Assembly (NCBI GenBank): GCA_901472455.1
Contig: LR590464.1
Location: 3,906,001-3,970,000 of the forward strand
Length of the DNA stretch: 64,000 nucleotides
Reading direction: 5' to 3'
DNA from: Leclercia adecarboxylata
Lineage (GTDB): Bacteria; Pseudomonadota; Gammaproteobacteria; Enterobacterales; Enterobacteriaceae
The notes beneath the pieces were generated by a model, which was not told the DNA's origin, did not search any database, and saw only the letters and a list, made by a program, of their open reading frames with translations. How positions within the stretch are numbered: the first letter of the stretch is position 1; each line of letters opens with the position of its first letter. Below are positions 22,305 through 34,011 of the stretch, piece by piece. The position numbers were made by a program, and so were the translations under genes.

Positions 22305-23804
22305 ATGGATATTATAAACGCATTTAGCTATTTGCAACGGCTGGGCAAGGCTCTGATGTTGCCTATCGCGACCTTACCTGTCGCCGCGATTTTATTACGT
22401 CTGGGTCAACCCGACGTGCTGAATATTCCTTTTATTGCCAGCGCAGGCGGCGGCATTTTTGATAGCCTTCCCCTGCTCTTTGCGCTCGGCATCGCCATTG
22501 GACTGGCGAAAGACAGCGCCGGTGCCGCCGCCCTGGCGGGCGCTGTTGGTTTCCTGGTGCTGACCAAAGCCACGGCAGTCATTAACTCATCCATTAACAT
22601 GTCCTTCTTCGCCGGGATCATCGCGGGCGTGGTGGCTGGGCACTGTTACAACCGTTTCTCCGATACCAAACTGCCGGATTTCCTGGCGTTCTTTGCCGGT
22701 AAACGGCTGGTGCCGATCATGACCGGGCTAATCTGCCTGCTGCTGGCGTGGATTTGCGGCTACGTCTGGCCATCGGTACAGCACGGGATTGATACTTTCA
22801 GCCTGCTGGTTTCCCGCAGCGGTGAGCCGGGCTGGTTTATTTACGGCATTCTTAACCGCGCCTTGATCCCTTTCGGCCTGCATTACATTCTGCACTCGGT
22901 ATTCTGGTTCAGCCTCGGCGACTGCCTGAAGGTGACCTACGATGCGGCCAGCAGCTTGCACAATATCTGCCTTGCGCCAGATGTGGTGAAAGGGTTAGTG
23001 GTCGGCGGTGCCGTGCCGGGCATTGACGGCTCCAGCATCACCCTAATTGCTACCGATCTGACCCGCGGCGATCTCAACCGCTTCTTCGCAGGCGATCCGC
23101 ATGCCGGGGTTTATATGGCATGGGCTTATCCAATCTTTATGGGCGGTCTGCCTGGTGCGGCGCTGGCCATGTACTTCGCGGCCCCGAAAGCGCGCCGTTC
23201 GGCGGTAGGCGGGATGCTGCTTTCCGTTGCCCTGACCGCATTCCTGACCGGGATCACCGAACCGATTGAGTTTTCCCTTCCTGTTCCTTGCCCTGCCCTG
23301 TATGCCCTGCATGCCGTGCTGGCTGGCGTGAGCATGGTGATTGCCAACAGCCTTGGCGTATTGCACGGCTTTGGTTTCTCGGCGGGTCTGATCGACTTCG
23401 TGCTGAACTGGGGCTTAGCCACAAAACCCTGGATCCTGATCCCGCTGATTGCCCTGTTCTTTGCGATCTATTTTGTTGTCTTCAGTTTCGCGATCCGCAT
23501 CTTCAAGCTCAAAACGCCGGGCCGGGAAGATGACGAGAGCGTTACGGGGGAGTCAGACGACCAGAACGAAGCCATCACGCAGTATATCGCTGCGCTGGGC
23601 GGGGAACAGAACCTGAAGCTGGTTGACGCCTGCATCACCCGTCTGCGTTTGACGCTGGTCGATAATAGCGTCCTCGACGAACCGGCCCTGAAAACGCTGG
23701 GCGCCAAAGGCATCCTGAAGATGGGCACGCAGAATGCCCAGGTGATTCTGGGGCCGCAGGCGGAAAGCATCGCGTTAAAAATCAAAGCGCGGCTTAACGC
23801 GTAA
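22305..23804 (+). CDS. PTS EIICB permease, NagE/PtsG family, without EIIA
   Basis: About 499 residues. The EIIC part starts LQRLGKALMLPIATLPVAAI and has DSAGAAALAGAVGFLVLTKA, LPGAALAMYFAAPK and the conserved GITEPIEF (about residue 316). This is closest to the N-acetylglucosamine permease NagE, with resemblance to PtsG and MalX. The linker LKTPGRED leads to an EIIB domain with phospho-Cys in DACITRLRL (about residue 443). The EIIA domain of NagE is missing, so phosphate would come from another EIIA such as Crr. A C inserted near 23276 and a C lost near 23292 garble about six residues after EPIEF without changing the overall frame. Substrate unknown; glucose or an amino sugar is likely. Confidence 0.8.
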   Translation: MDIINAFSYLQRLGKALMLPIATLPVAAILLRLGQPDVLNIPFIASAGGGIFDSLPLLFALGIAIGLAKDSAGAAALAGAVGFLVLTKATAVINSSINMSFFAGIIAGVVAGHCYNRFSDTKLPDFLAFFAGKRLVPIMTGLICLLLAWICGYVWPSVQHGIDTFSLLVSRSGEPGWFIYGILNRALIPFGLHYILHSVFWFSLGDCLKVTYDAASSLHNICLAPDVVKGLVVGGAVPGIDGSSITLIATDLTRGDLNRFFAGDPHAGVYMAWAYPIFMGGLPGAALAMYFAAPKARRSAVGGMLLSVALTAFLTGITEPIEFSLPVPCPALYALHAVLAGVSMVIANSLGVLHGFGFSAGLIDFVLNWGLATKPWILIPLIALFFAIYFVVFSFAIRIFKLKTPGREDDESVTGESDDQNEAITQYIAALGGEQNLKLVDACITRLRLTLVDNSVLDEPALKTLGAKGILKMGTQNAQVILGPQAESIALKIKARLNA

Positions 23805-23931
23805 AGATACCCCCTCTTCCTCCGGGGAGAGGGGTTAGCCTTCAAAACCGGAACAGTTGCTACATCTCTCCCTTATTTCTTCCGTAAAACCACCTACACT
23901 CTGACCATTGCGATGATTCCCCGGGAACGCT

Positions 23932-25584
23932 ATGCGCCAGCTTCAGAAATCCGCCAGTACAACGACTTACCGTCCATTACGGCTTTACGCCAAAACTCAC
24001 CACCCTCGGCGAGGTCGCCGAAGTGGCGCTGTGCAGCGAACGCCACGCCCGAACGCTGTTACGCCAGCTAAGTGAAAAGCGGCTGGCTGAGCTGGCGCGC
24101 CCAGGCGGGACGCGGGCATCGCGCCACCCTGCACTGCCTGGTGACCACCAGCGAACTCAGCGCCCCGCTGATGCATGCCTGTCTGGAGAAGGGAGATTAT
24201 CAGAGCGCGCTGCAGCTGGCGGATGGCGATCCGGCCAGCCTGCATCACATCATCACCCCCTTTCTCGGCGGCAAATGGCTGAAGCATCAGCCGACGCTGC
24301 GTATTCCCTGGTATCGCCCACTCACCTCCCTGCACCCCGCGCGTCATCGACGGCGCGCCGAACAGCATATTATCTGCGCAGTACACGCCGGGTTAACGCG
24401 TTACGAACCGGGTCAGGCGCAGCCGATAGCCGATCTGGCACACCACTGGGCCTGCTCCGACGACGGGCTGCGCTGGCATTTTTACCTGCGCAGCGGCGCG
24501 CACTGGCATAACGGCCAGCCGTTGAGCGATGACGATATTTTGAGTGCGGTGCAGCAGTTGCTCGCCGACCCGGCGCGCAACAGTGGATTATTGCATATCG
24601 ATGCGGTGACCCTCGTCGCCCCCTGGTGCCTGGCGGTTTATCTGCATGCGCCGGATGCCCTGCTGGCGCATCGCCTCGCGCATCCGGTCTGCCGCCTGCC
24701 GCATCCCCGGCAACCCGAGGTCGGTGCCGGGCCGTTCGCCATTGCCCGCCACCACTCGCATTTTCTGCGCCTCGAGCGTCAGCCCTGGTACTTTGCTTCC
24801 CATCCCCTGCTGCACGCCATTGAGTTCTGGCGCACCGGCACAGTAGCCGATAAACCGGCATGGATTACGGTAGGGAAAGGCAGCGCCCCGCAGGAGGCTG
24901 TGACCTCAACCAGCGGCGGCTTTGCGTGGCTGATGATGAATGCCAGCCTGCCCGCTCCGTTAGCCGCCTGGCTGCGTCAGACCGCCCTGACCCTTAACCA
25001 GCAGTGCTTTGGCAAGCGTGAGGATCTGCAGATCCACACCGAAATCCTTCCCGCACTGCGGGTACCCCACCCTGCCCGCTCCCTCTGATATCGATCTGCC
25101 GCCCCGGCTGAAGCTGGTGTGCTACAACACCCCGGAACTGCGCGAGCTGGCAGAAACCTGGCGGCTCCTGCTGCAGCCGCACGGCTGTGAGCTGCACATC
25201 GAGTGGAAAGATCGTGATGGCTGGTACGCCCCCGATACGCTGGCAGATGCCGATCTGCTGCTGGGAGATCATCTGGCCACCGGGATGGCAGCCTTTGCGC
25301 TGGCGGAGTGGTTTGTCTATGAACCTGCCTGGGCCACGGCGTTAGGCGAGGCGGGCTGGGAGGCCGCGAAACAGCAGCTGATGCAAAACAGCGACAGCGA
25401 AGCGCATTTTCACGCTTATCTGACGCCCTTTTTCCAGCACCTGCTGGCGGAGGGGCGCTGCACGCCGCTATTCCACTATCGCTACCGGATCAACGCCCTG
25501 GAAAACGTTCAGGATATGGTGCTGACTGCGGGGGGCTGGCTCGATTTTACCCGCGCCTGGCTGCCCCCGGCCGCCGGACTGTGA
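23932..25584 (+). CDS. SgrR/YbaE-family transcriptional regulator (several indels)
   Basis: About 550 residues. The N-terminal helix-turn-helix spans TLGEVAEVALCSERHARTLL and GWLSWRAQAGRGHRA. A solute-binding-protein-like domain follows: TLRIPWYRPLTSL, GLRWHFYLRSGAHWHNGQPL and GAGPFAIARHH. The tail TPLFHYRYRI ... GGWLDFTRAWLPP is characteristic. This is the architecture of SgrR, which activates sgrS during glucose-phosphate stress, and of its paralogue YbaE, to which it looks closer. The start MRQLQK at 23932 needs one A restored near 23952. Further breaks lie near 23980, 24095 and 25065. It lies on the same strand as the EIICB gene, 127 bp downstream. Confidence 0.8.
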
Positions 25585-26604
25585 TCAGCGGTGTGGACCG
25601 GGGATCACTGAATCACGCAGGATCAGCTCCCCGGCAAAAGTCTGGCGGAAAGTAAAGTCCCCGCCATCGAGCATAAAAATCAGGCGGCTGATGGTCTCTT
25701 TCACCATCTCCGTCACCGGCACACGCACGCTGGAGAGCGCGGGCACCACATACGGTGCCATCGCAATGTCATCGAAACCCACTACCGAAACCGCGCCCGG
25801 CGTGGCGATCCCGCTGTCGTGGAGCTGCTTAATGGCCCCAATCGCCATGTCGTCGTTACTCGCCACCAGCGCAGTAAAATTCTCGCCGCGCGCCAGCAGC
25901 GTCGCAACGCCTGCCGCCCCGCTGGCCGGGTTCCATTTGCCCTCGACAATCAGCGACTCGCGCAGCGGAATGCGGTGCTGCGCCAGCGCGTCTTTGTAGC
26001 CTGAAAGACGCTCAATCCCGGTGGGAGAGTCCAGCGATCCGGTAATAAACGCGATATCGCGATGGCCCTGTTCGATGAGGGGTGGATACCGCCGCCTGGC
26101 TGGAGGCTTTATGATCCGACCAGACGCAGTGACTGCTGTTTTTTACGCAGCCGACGGTTCAGTACCATCACCCGGCTGCTCGTGTTTCTGGATGATCTCA
26201 TCCATCTCATCGACGCTGAGAAAACGCGGGTAGATGATGATCGCATCACAGCGCATATCGAGCAGATACTGAATCGCTTCGCGCTCTTCATCGGCGCTGT
26301 GCTTGCCATCGGCAAGGATCAGCTGCCGCCCTCTCTCCTCGGTCATTCGGGCGGCATGGAACAGCAGCTCGCTGAAATAGACCCCGTGATAGAGGGTGTT
26401 GGTCACCACCAGCCCGAGGGTCTGTGTACGTTTGGTCGCCAGGTTGCGCGCCAGTAAATTGGGGCGGTAGCCGCTCTCTTCAATCGCCTGAAAAACCCGG
26501 TCTTTTGTCTCCTGGCTCACGTAGCCATTGCCCGAAAGCACCCGGGAAACCGTTGCCTTCGAGACTCCTGCCCGCTTCGCCACTTCCAGCATCGTGGTCA
26601 TCAA
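25585..26604 (-). CDS. ascG: LacI-family repressor AscG (three insertions)
   Basis: A roughly 336-residue repressor of the asc beta-glucoside operon. It has an N-terminal LacI helix-turn-helix, TMLEVAKRAGVSKATVSRVL, hinge YRPNLLARNL, and a periplasmic-binding-protein fold with ALVASNDDMAIGAIKQLHDS and VVGFDDIAMAPYVVPALSSV. Extra bases near 26170 (VMVLNRR), 26140 (RKNSSH) and 26087 (VSTLIEQG) break the frame. It is divergent from ascFB. The start is ATG at 26604, or ATG at 26601 one codon later. Confidence 0.9.
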
Positions 26605-26692
26605 TCTGTTCCGTCTGAATCTAATGAGCGGCAGTGTACTGCACCGCGTGAAAATTGTCGCAGCAGGACGATCACGCTTTTTGCGTCCTTAG

Positions 26693-26706
26693 GTGATCGT
26701 CATCAC
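26693..26706 (+). promoter_or_regulatory. CRP-like site upstream of ascF
   Basis: GTGA-TCGTCA-TCAC is the core of a CRP palindrome with four of five bases in each half-site, 153 bp upstream of the ascF ATG. It fits catabolite control of a beta-glucoside operon. Confidence 0.5.
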
Positions 26707-26768
26707 GAATCTAAAAAATGGGCAAAACGTGATCTTGTTTGATCCATAGAAACTCTTCATGATTTTGT

Positions 26769-26781
26769 GGAACCGGTTTCC
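26769..26781 (+). promoter_or_regulatory. Probable AscG operator
   Basis: GGAACCGGTTTCC contains the central CCGG palindrome typical of LacI/GalR operators and overlaps the start of the -10 region (TATATA at 26782-26787). One half-site is a base shorter than the other, possibly a lost A. Confidence 0.6.
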
Positions 26782-26845
26782 TATATAAGTTTCATCGTTG
26801 CATACGATGAAGACGTACCTTACTGATAAAACAGGATACAACCCG

Positions 26846-28287
26846 ATGGCCAAAAATTATGCTGCGCTGGCGAATGCCGTTGTCAGCGCGCTCGGCGGCA
26901 AAGAAAACATCGTCGCCGTCACCCACTGTATGACCCGACTGCGCTTTGTGGCGAAAGACGAGAGCCTGATTGACAGCGCCACGCTTAAAAGCATCAGCGG
27001 CGTGCTGGGGGTAGTGCGCAACGACAACCAGTGCCAGGTAATCATTGGCAACACCGTGTCCCAGGCGTACCGCGAGGTAGTCAATCTGCTGCCTGCCGAC
27101 ATGCAACCTGCTGCGCCCCAGGGGCCGCAAAAACTGACGCTGCGACGCATTGGCGCGGGGATCCTGGATGCGCTGATCGGCACGATGTCACCGCTGATCC
27201 CGGCGATCATCGGCGGATCGATGGTCAAGCTGCTGGCGATGATCCTCGAGATGACCGGCGTGCTGACCAAAGGCGAGCCGACGCTGACCATTCTGACGGT
27301 GATCGGCGATGGTGCCTTCTTCTTCCTGCCGCTGATGGTGGCGGCCTCCGCCGCGGTGAAATTCAAAACCAACATGTCGCTGGCGATTGCCATTGCGGGC
27401 GTGCTGGTGCACCCGAGCTTTATCGAACTGATGGCCAAAGCGGCGCAGGGCGAGCACGTTGAGTTCGCCTTTGTTCCGGTCACCGCGGTGAAATACACCT
27501 ACACGGTGATCCCGGCGCTGGTGATGACCTGGTGCCTGTCGTATATCGAACGCTGGGTGGACAAAATTACCCCAGCCGTCACCAAAAACTTCCTCAAACC
27601 GATGCTGATCGTCCTGATTGCCGCCCCGCTCGCCATCGTCCTGATTGGGCCGCTGGGGATCTGGATCGGTAGCGGCATCTCTTCACTGGTTTACACCATT
27701 CACGGTTATTTGGGCTGGTTGTCCGTGGCCATTATGGGCGCGCTGTGGCCACTGCTGGTCATGACCGGTATGCACCGTGTCTTTACCCCTACTATCATTC
27801 AAACCATTGCCGAAACCGGTAAAGAAGGGATGGTAATGCCGTCTGAAATTGGTGCCAACCTGTCGCTCGGCGGTTCGTCGCTGGCGGTGGCGTGGAAAAC
27901 TAAAAACCCGGAACTGCGCCAGACGGCGCTGGCGGCGGCGGCCTCTGCCATCATGGCGGGGATCTCCGAACCGGCGCTGTACGGTGTCGCGGTTCGCCTG
28001 AAACGTCCTTTAATTGCGAGCCTGATCAGTGGTTTTATCTGCGGCGCCGTCGCCGGGATTGCCGGACTGGCCAGCCACTCAATGGCGGCACCCGGGCCTG
28101 TTTACCAGCGTCCAGTTCTTTGACCCCGGCGAAACCCGATGTCCATCGTCCTGGGTATTCGGGGTGATGGCCCTGGCCGTGGTGCTCTCTTTCGTGCTGA
28201 CCCTGATCCTGGGGCTTTGAAGATATCCCGGTAGAAGAGGAAGCGGAAAAAGCGCGCGCCCTGCAAACCCGCGCCGGTTCAGGCTAA
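26846..28287 (+). CDS. ascF: Beta-glucoside PTS EIIBC AscF (several insertions)
   Basis: A roughly 478-residue permease-phosphotransferase for arbutin, salicin and cellobiose. The EIIB domain comes first, with phospho-Cys28 in AVTHCMTRLRF. EIIC helices follow: RRIGAGILDALIGTMSPLIP, LLVMTGMHRVFTPTIIQT and the GISEPALYGV motif. The C-terminal part is broken by five extra bases between about 28092 and 28217 (MAAPGLFTSVQFFDPANP). Corrected, it ends LGFEDIPVEEEAEKARAL. The start MAKNYAAL at 26846 is chosen over upstream in-frame ATGs because the family begins there. Confidence 0.92.
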
Positions 28288-28303
28288 AGCAGCACAAGCA
28301 TAA

Positions 28304-29757
<1,454 letters not shown>

Positions 29758-29767
29758 TCCCGCCTTC

Positions 29768-29797
29768 GCCGGGCGGCGCCACGCTTGCCCGGCCTGC
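29768..29797. repeat. REP element after ascB
   Basis: GCCGGGCGGCGCCACGCTTG followed by CCCGGCCTGC is an imperfect palindrome of the enterobacterial REP (repetitive extragenic palindromic) type. Similar units lie at 37467-37496 and 63625-63656. Confidence 0.75.
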
Positions 29798-29843
29798 AAA
29801 TCCCTTGATAAACACAATAATTTCATCACGTTACCATCATTCA

Positions 29844-29872
29844 TTGACACAATGAATATATCGTTGTATAAA
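29844..29872 (+). promoter_or_regulatory. Promoter of the iron-type ABC operon
   Basis: TTGACA (29844-29849) and TATAAA (29867-29872) are separated by exactly 17 bp, a near-consensus sigma-70 promoter 84 bp upstream of the binding-protein ATG. Confidence 0.8.
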
Positions 29873-29883
29873 ACTCCGCCAAA

Positions 29884-29902
29884 ATAAATGATATTCATTC
29901 TC
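29884..29902 (+). promoter_or_regulatory. Fur box
   Basis: ATAAATGATATTCATTCTC matches the 19-bp Fur consensus GATAATGATAATCATTATC at 14 of 19 positions, including AATGATA and TCATT. It lies just downstream of the -10, around the expected start of transcription, where bound Fur would block initiation. Confidence 0.72.
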
Positions 29903-29955
29903 AGCCAGATGTCCGGGCTGTGATCAATAAATAAATTAATGAAGGATAGCGTTCC

Positions 29956-30957
29956 ATGAAGAAGATCATCAGCGCATTAGGATTGCTGATTGCCACAGCA
30001 GGCTCCGCCTTTGCGACCACCTATCCTCTGACGATTGAGAATTGCGGATATAAAGAAACCTTCACTAAAGCCCCGGAGCGCGTCGTCGCGCTGGGACAAA
30101 ACACCGTTGAAATTCTGCTGCTGTTAGGCCTGCAAGATAAAGTGGTCGCCAGCGCCTTCTGGCCCACCAAAGTGCTGCCGCAGCTGGCTGAACAGAACAA
30201 AAAAGTCAAAACGCTGACCGTCGAGATCCCGACGCTGGAATCCATTCTGGCGCAAAATCCGGACTTCGTTCCGGCGCAGCTGCCGCTGCTGCTGGGGCCA
30301 GAGAGTAAAGTCGCCAAACGCGAAGATCTGGCCACCGTGGGCGTGAACAGCTATATGTCGCCAGGCATGTGTGCCACCAAAAAAGGCGTTTGGCGATATG
30401 TACGGCAGCCGCCAGAAGCTCTGGGATATGACCTTCCTTTATAAAGAGATCGAAGATTTCGCCAAAATCTTTAATGTCGAAGATCGCGGCCAGGCGCTGA
30501 TCGCCGATTTCAAAAAGCGCGAAGCCGACCTGCGCAGCGAATTCAGCAAAAACAAAAAAGACCTGTCATTCGTCTTCTGGTTCTCCAGCTCATCCCCCTC
30601 TTCTGACGCTTAACGTCGGCGGCAAAAACAGCGCCTCTGGTTTTAATCGCCAATGTGCTGGGCGGCCACAACGCCATCACCTCTGAAACCGAATGGCCGA
30701 CCGTTGGCTGGGAAAGCATTATTGCCGCCAACCCGGACGTGATCGTCGTTTCCAGCCTCGACCGTAACCGCTGGGCGCTGGACAATGCCCAGGAAAAAAT
30801 CAAATTTCTGAAGAGCGATCCGGCTGTCAGCCAGCTGGAAGCCGTTAAAAAAGGTCACATTGTGATCATGGACGGCCAGGCGATGAACCCGACAATCCGC
30901 ACCATCTATGGCGCAGAGCAGATTGGGGAACAGCTGAGAAAGATGGGGCTTAATTAA
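29956..30957 (+). CDS. Iron-siderophore-type ABC transporter binding protein (three insertions)
   Basis: A roughly 332-residue periplasmic protein with a signal peptide (MKKIISALGLLIATAGSAFA) and the helical-backbone fold of FepB/FecB/BtuF proteins: ERVVALGQNTVEILLLLGL, IPTLESILAQNPDFV and WESIIAANPDVIVVSSLDR. Frame breaks near 30387, 30611 and 30643 are single extra bases (KKAFGDMYG; SDAYVGGKN; SGFIANVL). The TAA overlaps the permease ATG. The ligand is unknown; the Fur box argues for a ferric complex rather than cobalamin. Confidence 0.82.
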
Positions 30958-31999
30958 TGACCGCAGTGGTTCAACAGACCCGACTGAACTGGTTGTTGCC
31001 TGCGTCGGGTTTCCTGGCTGTAGTGGCTTTGCTGCTGGTTATCGCCATCGGCGTCAGCGTGGGGGAACTGTCGATCCCCCCTGCAAAAGCGTGTTCTATG
31101 CCATTACCAATAAAATTGGCTTAACCGAGGCTCCACTCAACCGCATCTACGAGAGCGTGATCTGGGACTTCCGCCTGAGCCGGGCGCTGGTAGCCGCCTG
31201 CTGCGGCGCCGGGGCTGGCCATTTGCGGCGCGGTGCTGCAAAGCCTGCTGAAAAATGCCCTCGCAGAACCCTACGTGCTGGGTGTGTCAGCCGGGGCGTC
31301 CACCGGCGGCGGTCTCGGTGGTAGTGCTGGGCATTGGCAGCGGCACCGTCACCCTCTCCGCTGGCGCTTTTGCCGGTGCCTTTACCGCCTTTGCCTTTGT
31401 CGCCCTGCTGACCAACGGCGCCCGCGGCGGCAGCGAACGCACTATCCTTGCGGGTGTGGCAGCCTCGCAGCTGTTTAACGCCATTACCGCTTACACCATC
31501 AGCACCTCGGCCAGCGCCCAAACAGGCGCGCGACGTGATGTTCTGGCTGCTGGGCAGTTTTAGCGGCGTGAGATGGCCCGAGTTCCAGCTGGTGCTGGTG
31601 GTGATGCTGGTCGGTCTGGCTGTTTGTCTGTATTACGCCAGAGCGCTGGACGCCTTTACCTTTGGCGGACGATGCCGCCGCCTCGCTGGGGATCGCCGTT
31701 CCCTGGGTACGCCTGATTCTGTTTATCGTTACTGCGTTAATGACGGCGACCATCGTCAGCATGGCAGGCTCTATTGGCTTTGTCGGCCTGGTTGTGCCGC
31801 ACGTGATGCGCTTCTTCTTCGGCCCGCTGCACCGCACGCTGCTCATCGCCAGCGCCCTGGCTGGCGCAATCCTGATGGTGCTGGCGGATATCGCCTCCCG
31901 CCTGCTGATCGCCCGCAAAGCCTGCCGGTTGGCGTGGTCACAGCGCTGGTGGGCGTTCCGTTCTTTGCCATGATTATCTATCGTTCAAGGAATAAGTGA
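30957..31999 (+). CDS. FecCD-family ABC permease (several insertions)
   Basis: A roughly 344-residue inner-membrane permease. Family marks are LSRALVAACCGAGLAICGAV, LGVSAGAS, FWLLGSFSG and SIGFVGLVVPHVMRFFFGP, the coupling region of iron-siderophore permeases. At least six extra bases break the frame between 31075 and 31925 (for example near 31216, 31305, 31520, 31668). ATGA overlaps at both ends show tight coupling with the binding protein and the ATPase. It is a single permease, so it probably works as a homodimer. Confidence 0.85.
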
Positions 32000-32761
32000 T
32001 GAGCATCACGGCTGAAAATATCACCTGGAAGGTGGGTAAAAAGGTCATCGTCGATAATGTCTCTCTGGCGGTATCGCCGGGGCAGACCGTCGGCCTGCTG
32101 GGGGCCAAACGGCTCCGGCAAATCGTCGCTGCTGCGGATCCTTGCCGGTTTGCGTCGTCCGCATTCAGGCACCGTTGCGCTGGATGGTAAAAGCATCAGT
32201 GGGATTGCCAAAAAGCAGCTCGCCCGTCGGGTGGCCTTTGTGGAACAACACGGCATGACCGATGCCAATATGCGTGTGCGGGACGTGGTGAAGCTAGGGC
32301 GTATTCCGCACCATTCACCCTTTTCCGGCTGGACGGCGCAGGATGACGAGACCGTGAATTCGGCGCTGAAAACGGTGGATATGCTGCATAACAGCGATCA
32401 GGGCTGGCAAAGCCTGTCCGGCGGGGAACGCCAGCGCGTACACATTGCCCGGGCACTGGCGCAGATGCCAACCGAAATCCTGCTGGACGAACCGACTAAC
32501 CACCTGGATATCCATCATCAGATGCAGCTGATGCAGTTGATCAGCCAGCTGCCGGTCACCAGCATTGTCGCCATCCACGATCTCAACCACGCCTCAATGT
32601 TCTGCGATGCGTTGGTTGTGTTGCAGAAAGGGCGCATTGTGGCCACCGGCACGCCGCAGGAGATCCTGACCGAAGAGTTGCTGTGGGAGGTCTTCCGGGT
32701 GAAAACCCGCATTGAACTGTCGCCTTACCACGGCAAAAAACACATTCATTACCTCGTCTGA
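31999..32761 (+). CDS. Iron-type ABC transporter ATP-binding protein (one insertion)
   Basis: About 253 residues. Walker A is GPNGSGKSSLL, broken by one extra G near 32102. The signature is LSGGERQRVHIARAL, Walker B ILLDEPTNHLD and the switch His in VAIHDLNHAS. This is the FecE/FepC/BtuD class of ATPases. The ATG overlaps the permease stop (TGATG). Third gene of the Fur-box operon; an MFS gene follows 13 bp later. Confidence 0.88.
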
Positions 32762-32774
32762 GGCGAGGTAAGCC

Positions 32775-34007
32775 GTGCCCCTGATCCGCCCCGCTAAACA
32801 ACTCTGGCCGCCCGTCTTACTGGGCAGCCAGTTTGTTTTCAACATTGGTTTTTATGCCGTCGTCCCCTTCCTGGCGATCTTTTTACGCGACGATATGCTG
32901 CTCTCCGGCGGGCTTATCGGGCTGGTGCTCGGGCTGCGCACCTTCTCACAGCAAGGGATGTTTATTGTCGGCGGTGCCCTCTCCGACCGTTACGGCGCGC
33001 GCATCATTATTCTTTGCGGCTGCGTTGTGCGGGTGGTGGGCTATCTGCTGCTGGCCTTTGGCTACAGCCTGCCCGTCATCATTGCCGGAGCGTGCCTCAC
33101 CGGGATTGGCGGCGCGCTCTTTTCCCCCTCCATTGAGGCCTTACTGGCAAAAGCCGGAACCCGAAGCGAGGCACAAGGCAAACGCAGCCGCGCCGAGTGG
33201 TTCGCCCTGTTTGCGGTGTGCGGCGAACTGGGGGCGGTGCTCGGCCCGGTGGCGGGCGCCCTACTCACAGGTCTGGGCTTTCGTCAGGTGGCCCTGGCAG
33301 GTGCAGCGGTCTTTGTGGTGGCGCTGATTGTGCTCTTCTTCTGTCTGCCTGCCGGATCGGCAAAAAACCAGCCGTTGCACATTACTCCGTGGTGGACCAC
33401 CTTTCGCCAGCCGCGGTTCGTGGCCTTTATCATCGCCTGGAGCAGTTGGCTGTTAAGCTATAACCAGCTCTATCTGGCGCTACCGGTGGAGATCCAGCGC
33501 GCGGGCGGCAGCGAAAAAGATCTCGGCCCGCTGTTTATGCTGGCTTCGGCGCTGGTGATCCTCTTTCAGCTGCCGCTGGCGCGCGTGGCCCGCCGGGTGG
33601 GGGCGATACGGGTCCTGCCGGTGGGGTTTTTGCTGATCTCTGCGTCCTTCCTGAGCGTCGCGCTTTTTGCGCCCTCGGAACCGGCAACCGGCTGGCTGCG
33701 TCTGCTGCCTGCGGCCTGCTTTGTCACGCTGCTTACCACCGGGCAGATGTTGCTGGTGCCGGCGGGCAAAGATGTGGTGCCGTGGTTTGCGAGTGAATCG
33801 ACATTAGGCGCGCATTACGGTGCGCTGGCCACCGCGGGTGGCTGCGCGGTGCTGGCGGGGAATTTGTTGCTGGGTGACCTGCTTGACCAGGCGCTGACGC
33901 CCTCCATCGGAGCGAGTGCGCCGTGGCTGGTGCTGGCGGTGTTTCCGCTGTGCAGCGCAATCGCCATGATCTTTATCTGCCGCCCGATGCGCAGGCCGCG
34001 CACCTGA
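32775..34007 (+). CDS. MFS transporter linked to the iron-type ABC operon
   Basis: A complete 410-residue, 12-helix MFS permease: LLGSQFVFNIGFYAVVPFLA and GGALSDRYGARIIILCGC (the inter-helix 2-3 motif) mark the N-terminal half. The start is GTG at 32775, 13 bp after the ATPase stop, with no better alternative. By position it may be a siderophore exporter or importer like those paired with Fur-regulated ABC systems, but nothing in the sequence fixes direction or substrate. It is convergent with ygbA, with a 4-bp gap. No frame defects. Confidence 0.8.
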   Translation: MPLIRPAKQLWPPVLLGSQFVFNIGFYAVVPFLAIFLRDDMLLSGGLIGLVLGLRTFSQQGMFIVGGALSDRYGARIIILCGCVVRVVGYLLLAFGYSLPVIIAGACLTGIGGALFSPSIEALLAKAGTRSEAQGKRSRAEWFALFAVCGELGAVLGPVAGALLTGLGFRQVALAGAAVFVVALIVLFFCLPAGSAKNQPLHITPWWTTFRQPRFVAFIIAWSSWLLSYNQLYLALPVEIQRAGGSEKDLGPLFMLASALVILFQLPLARVARRVGAIRVLPVGFLLISASFLSVALFAPSEPATGWLRLLPAACFVTLLTTGQMLLVPAGKDVVPWFASESTLGAHYGALATAGGCAVLAGNLLLGDLLDQALTPSIGASAPWLVLAVFPLCSAIAMIFICRPMRRPRT

Positions 34008-34011
34008 GAGA

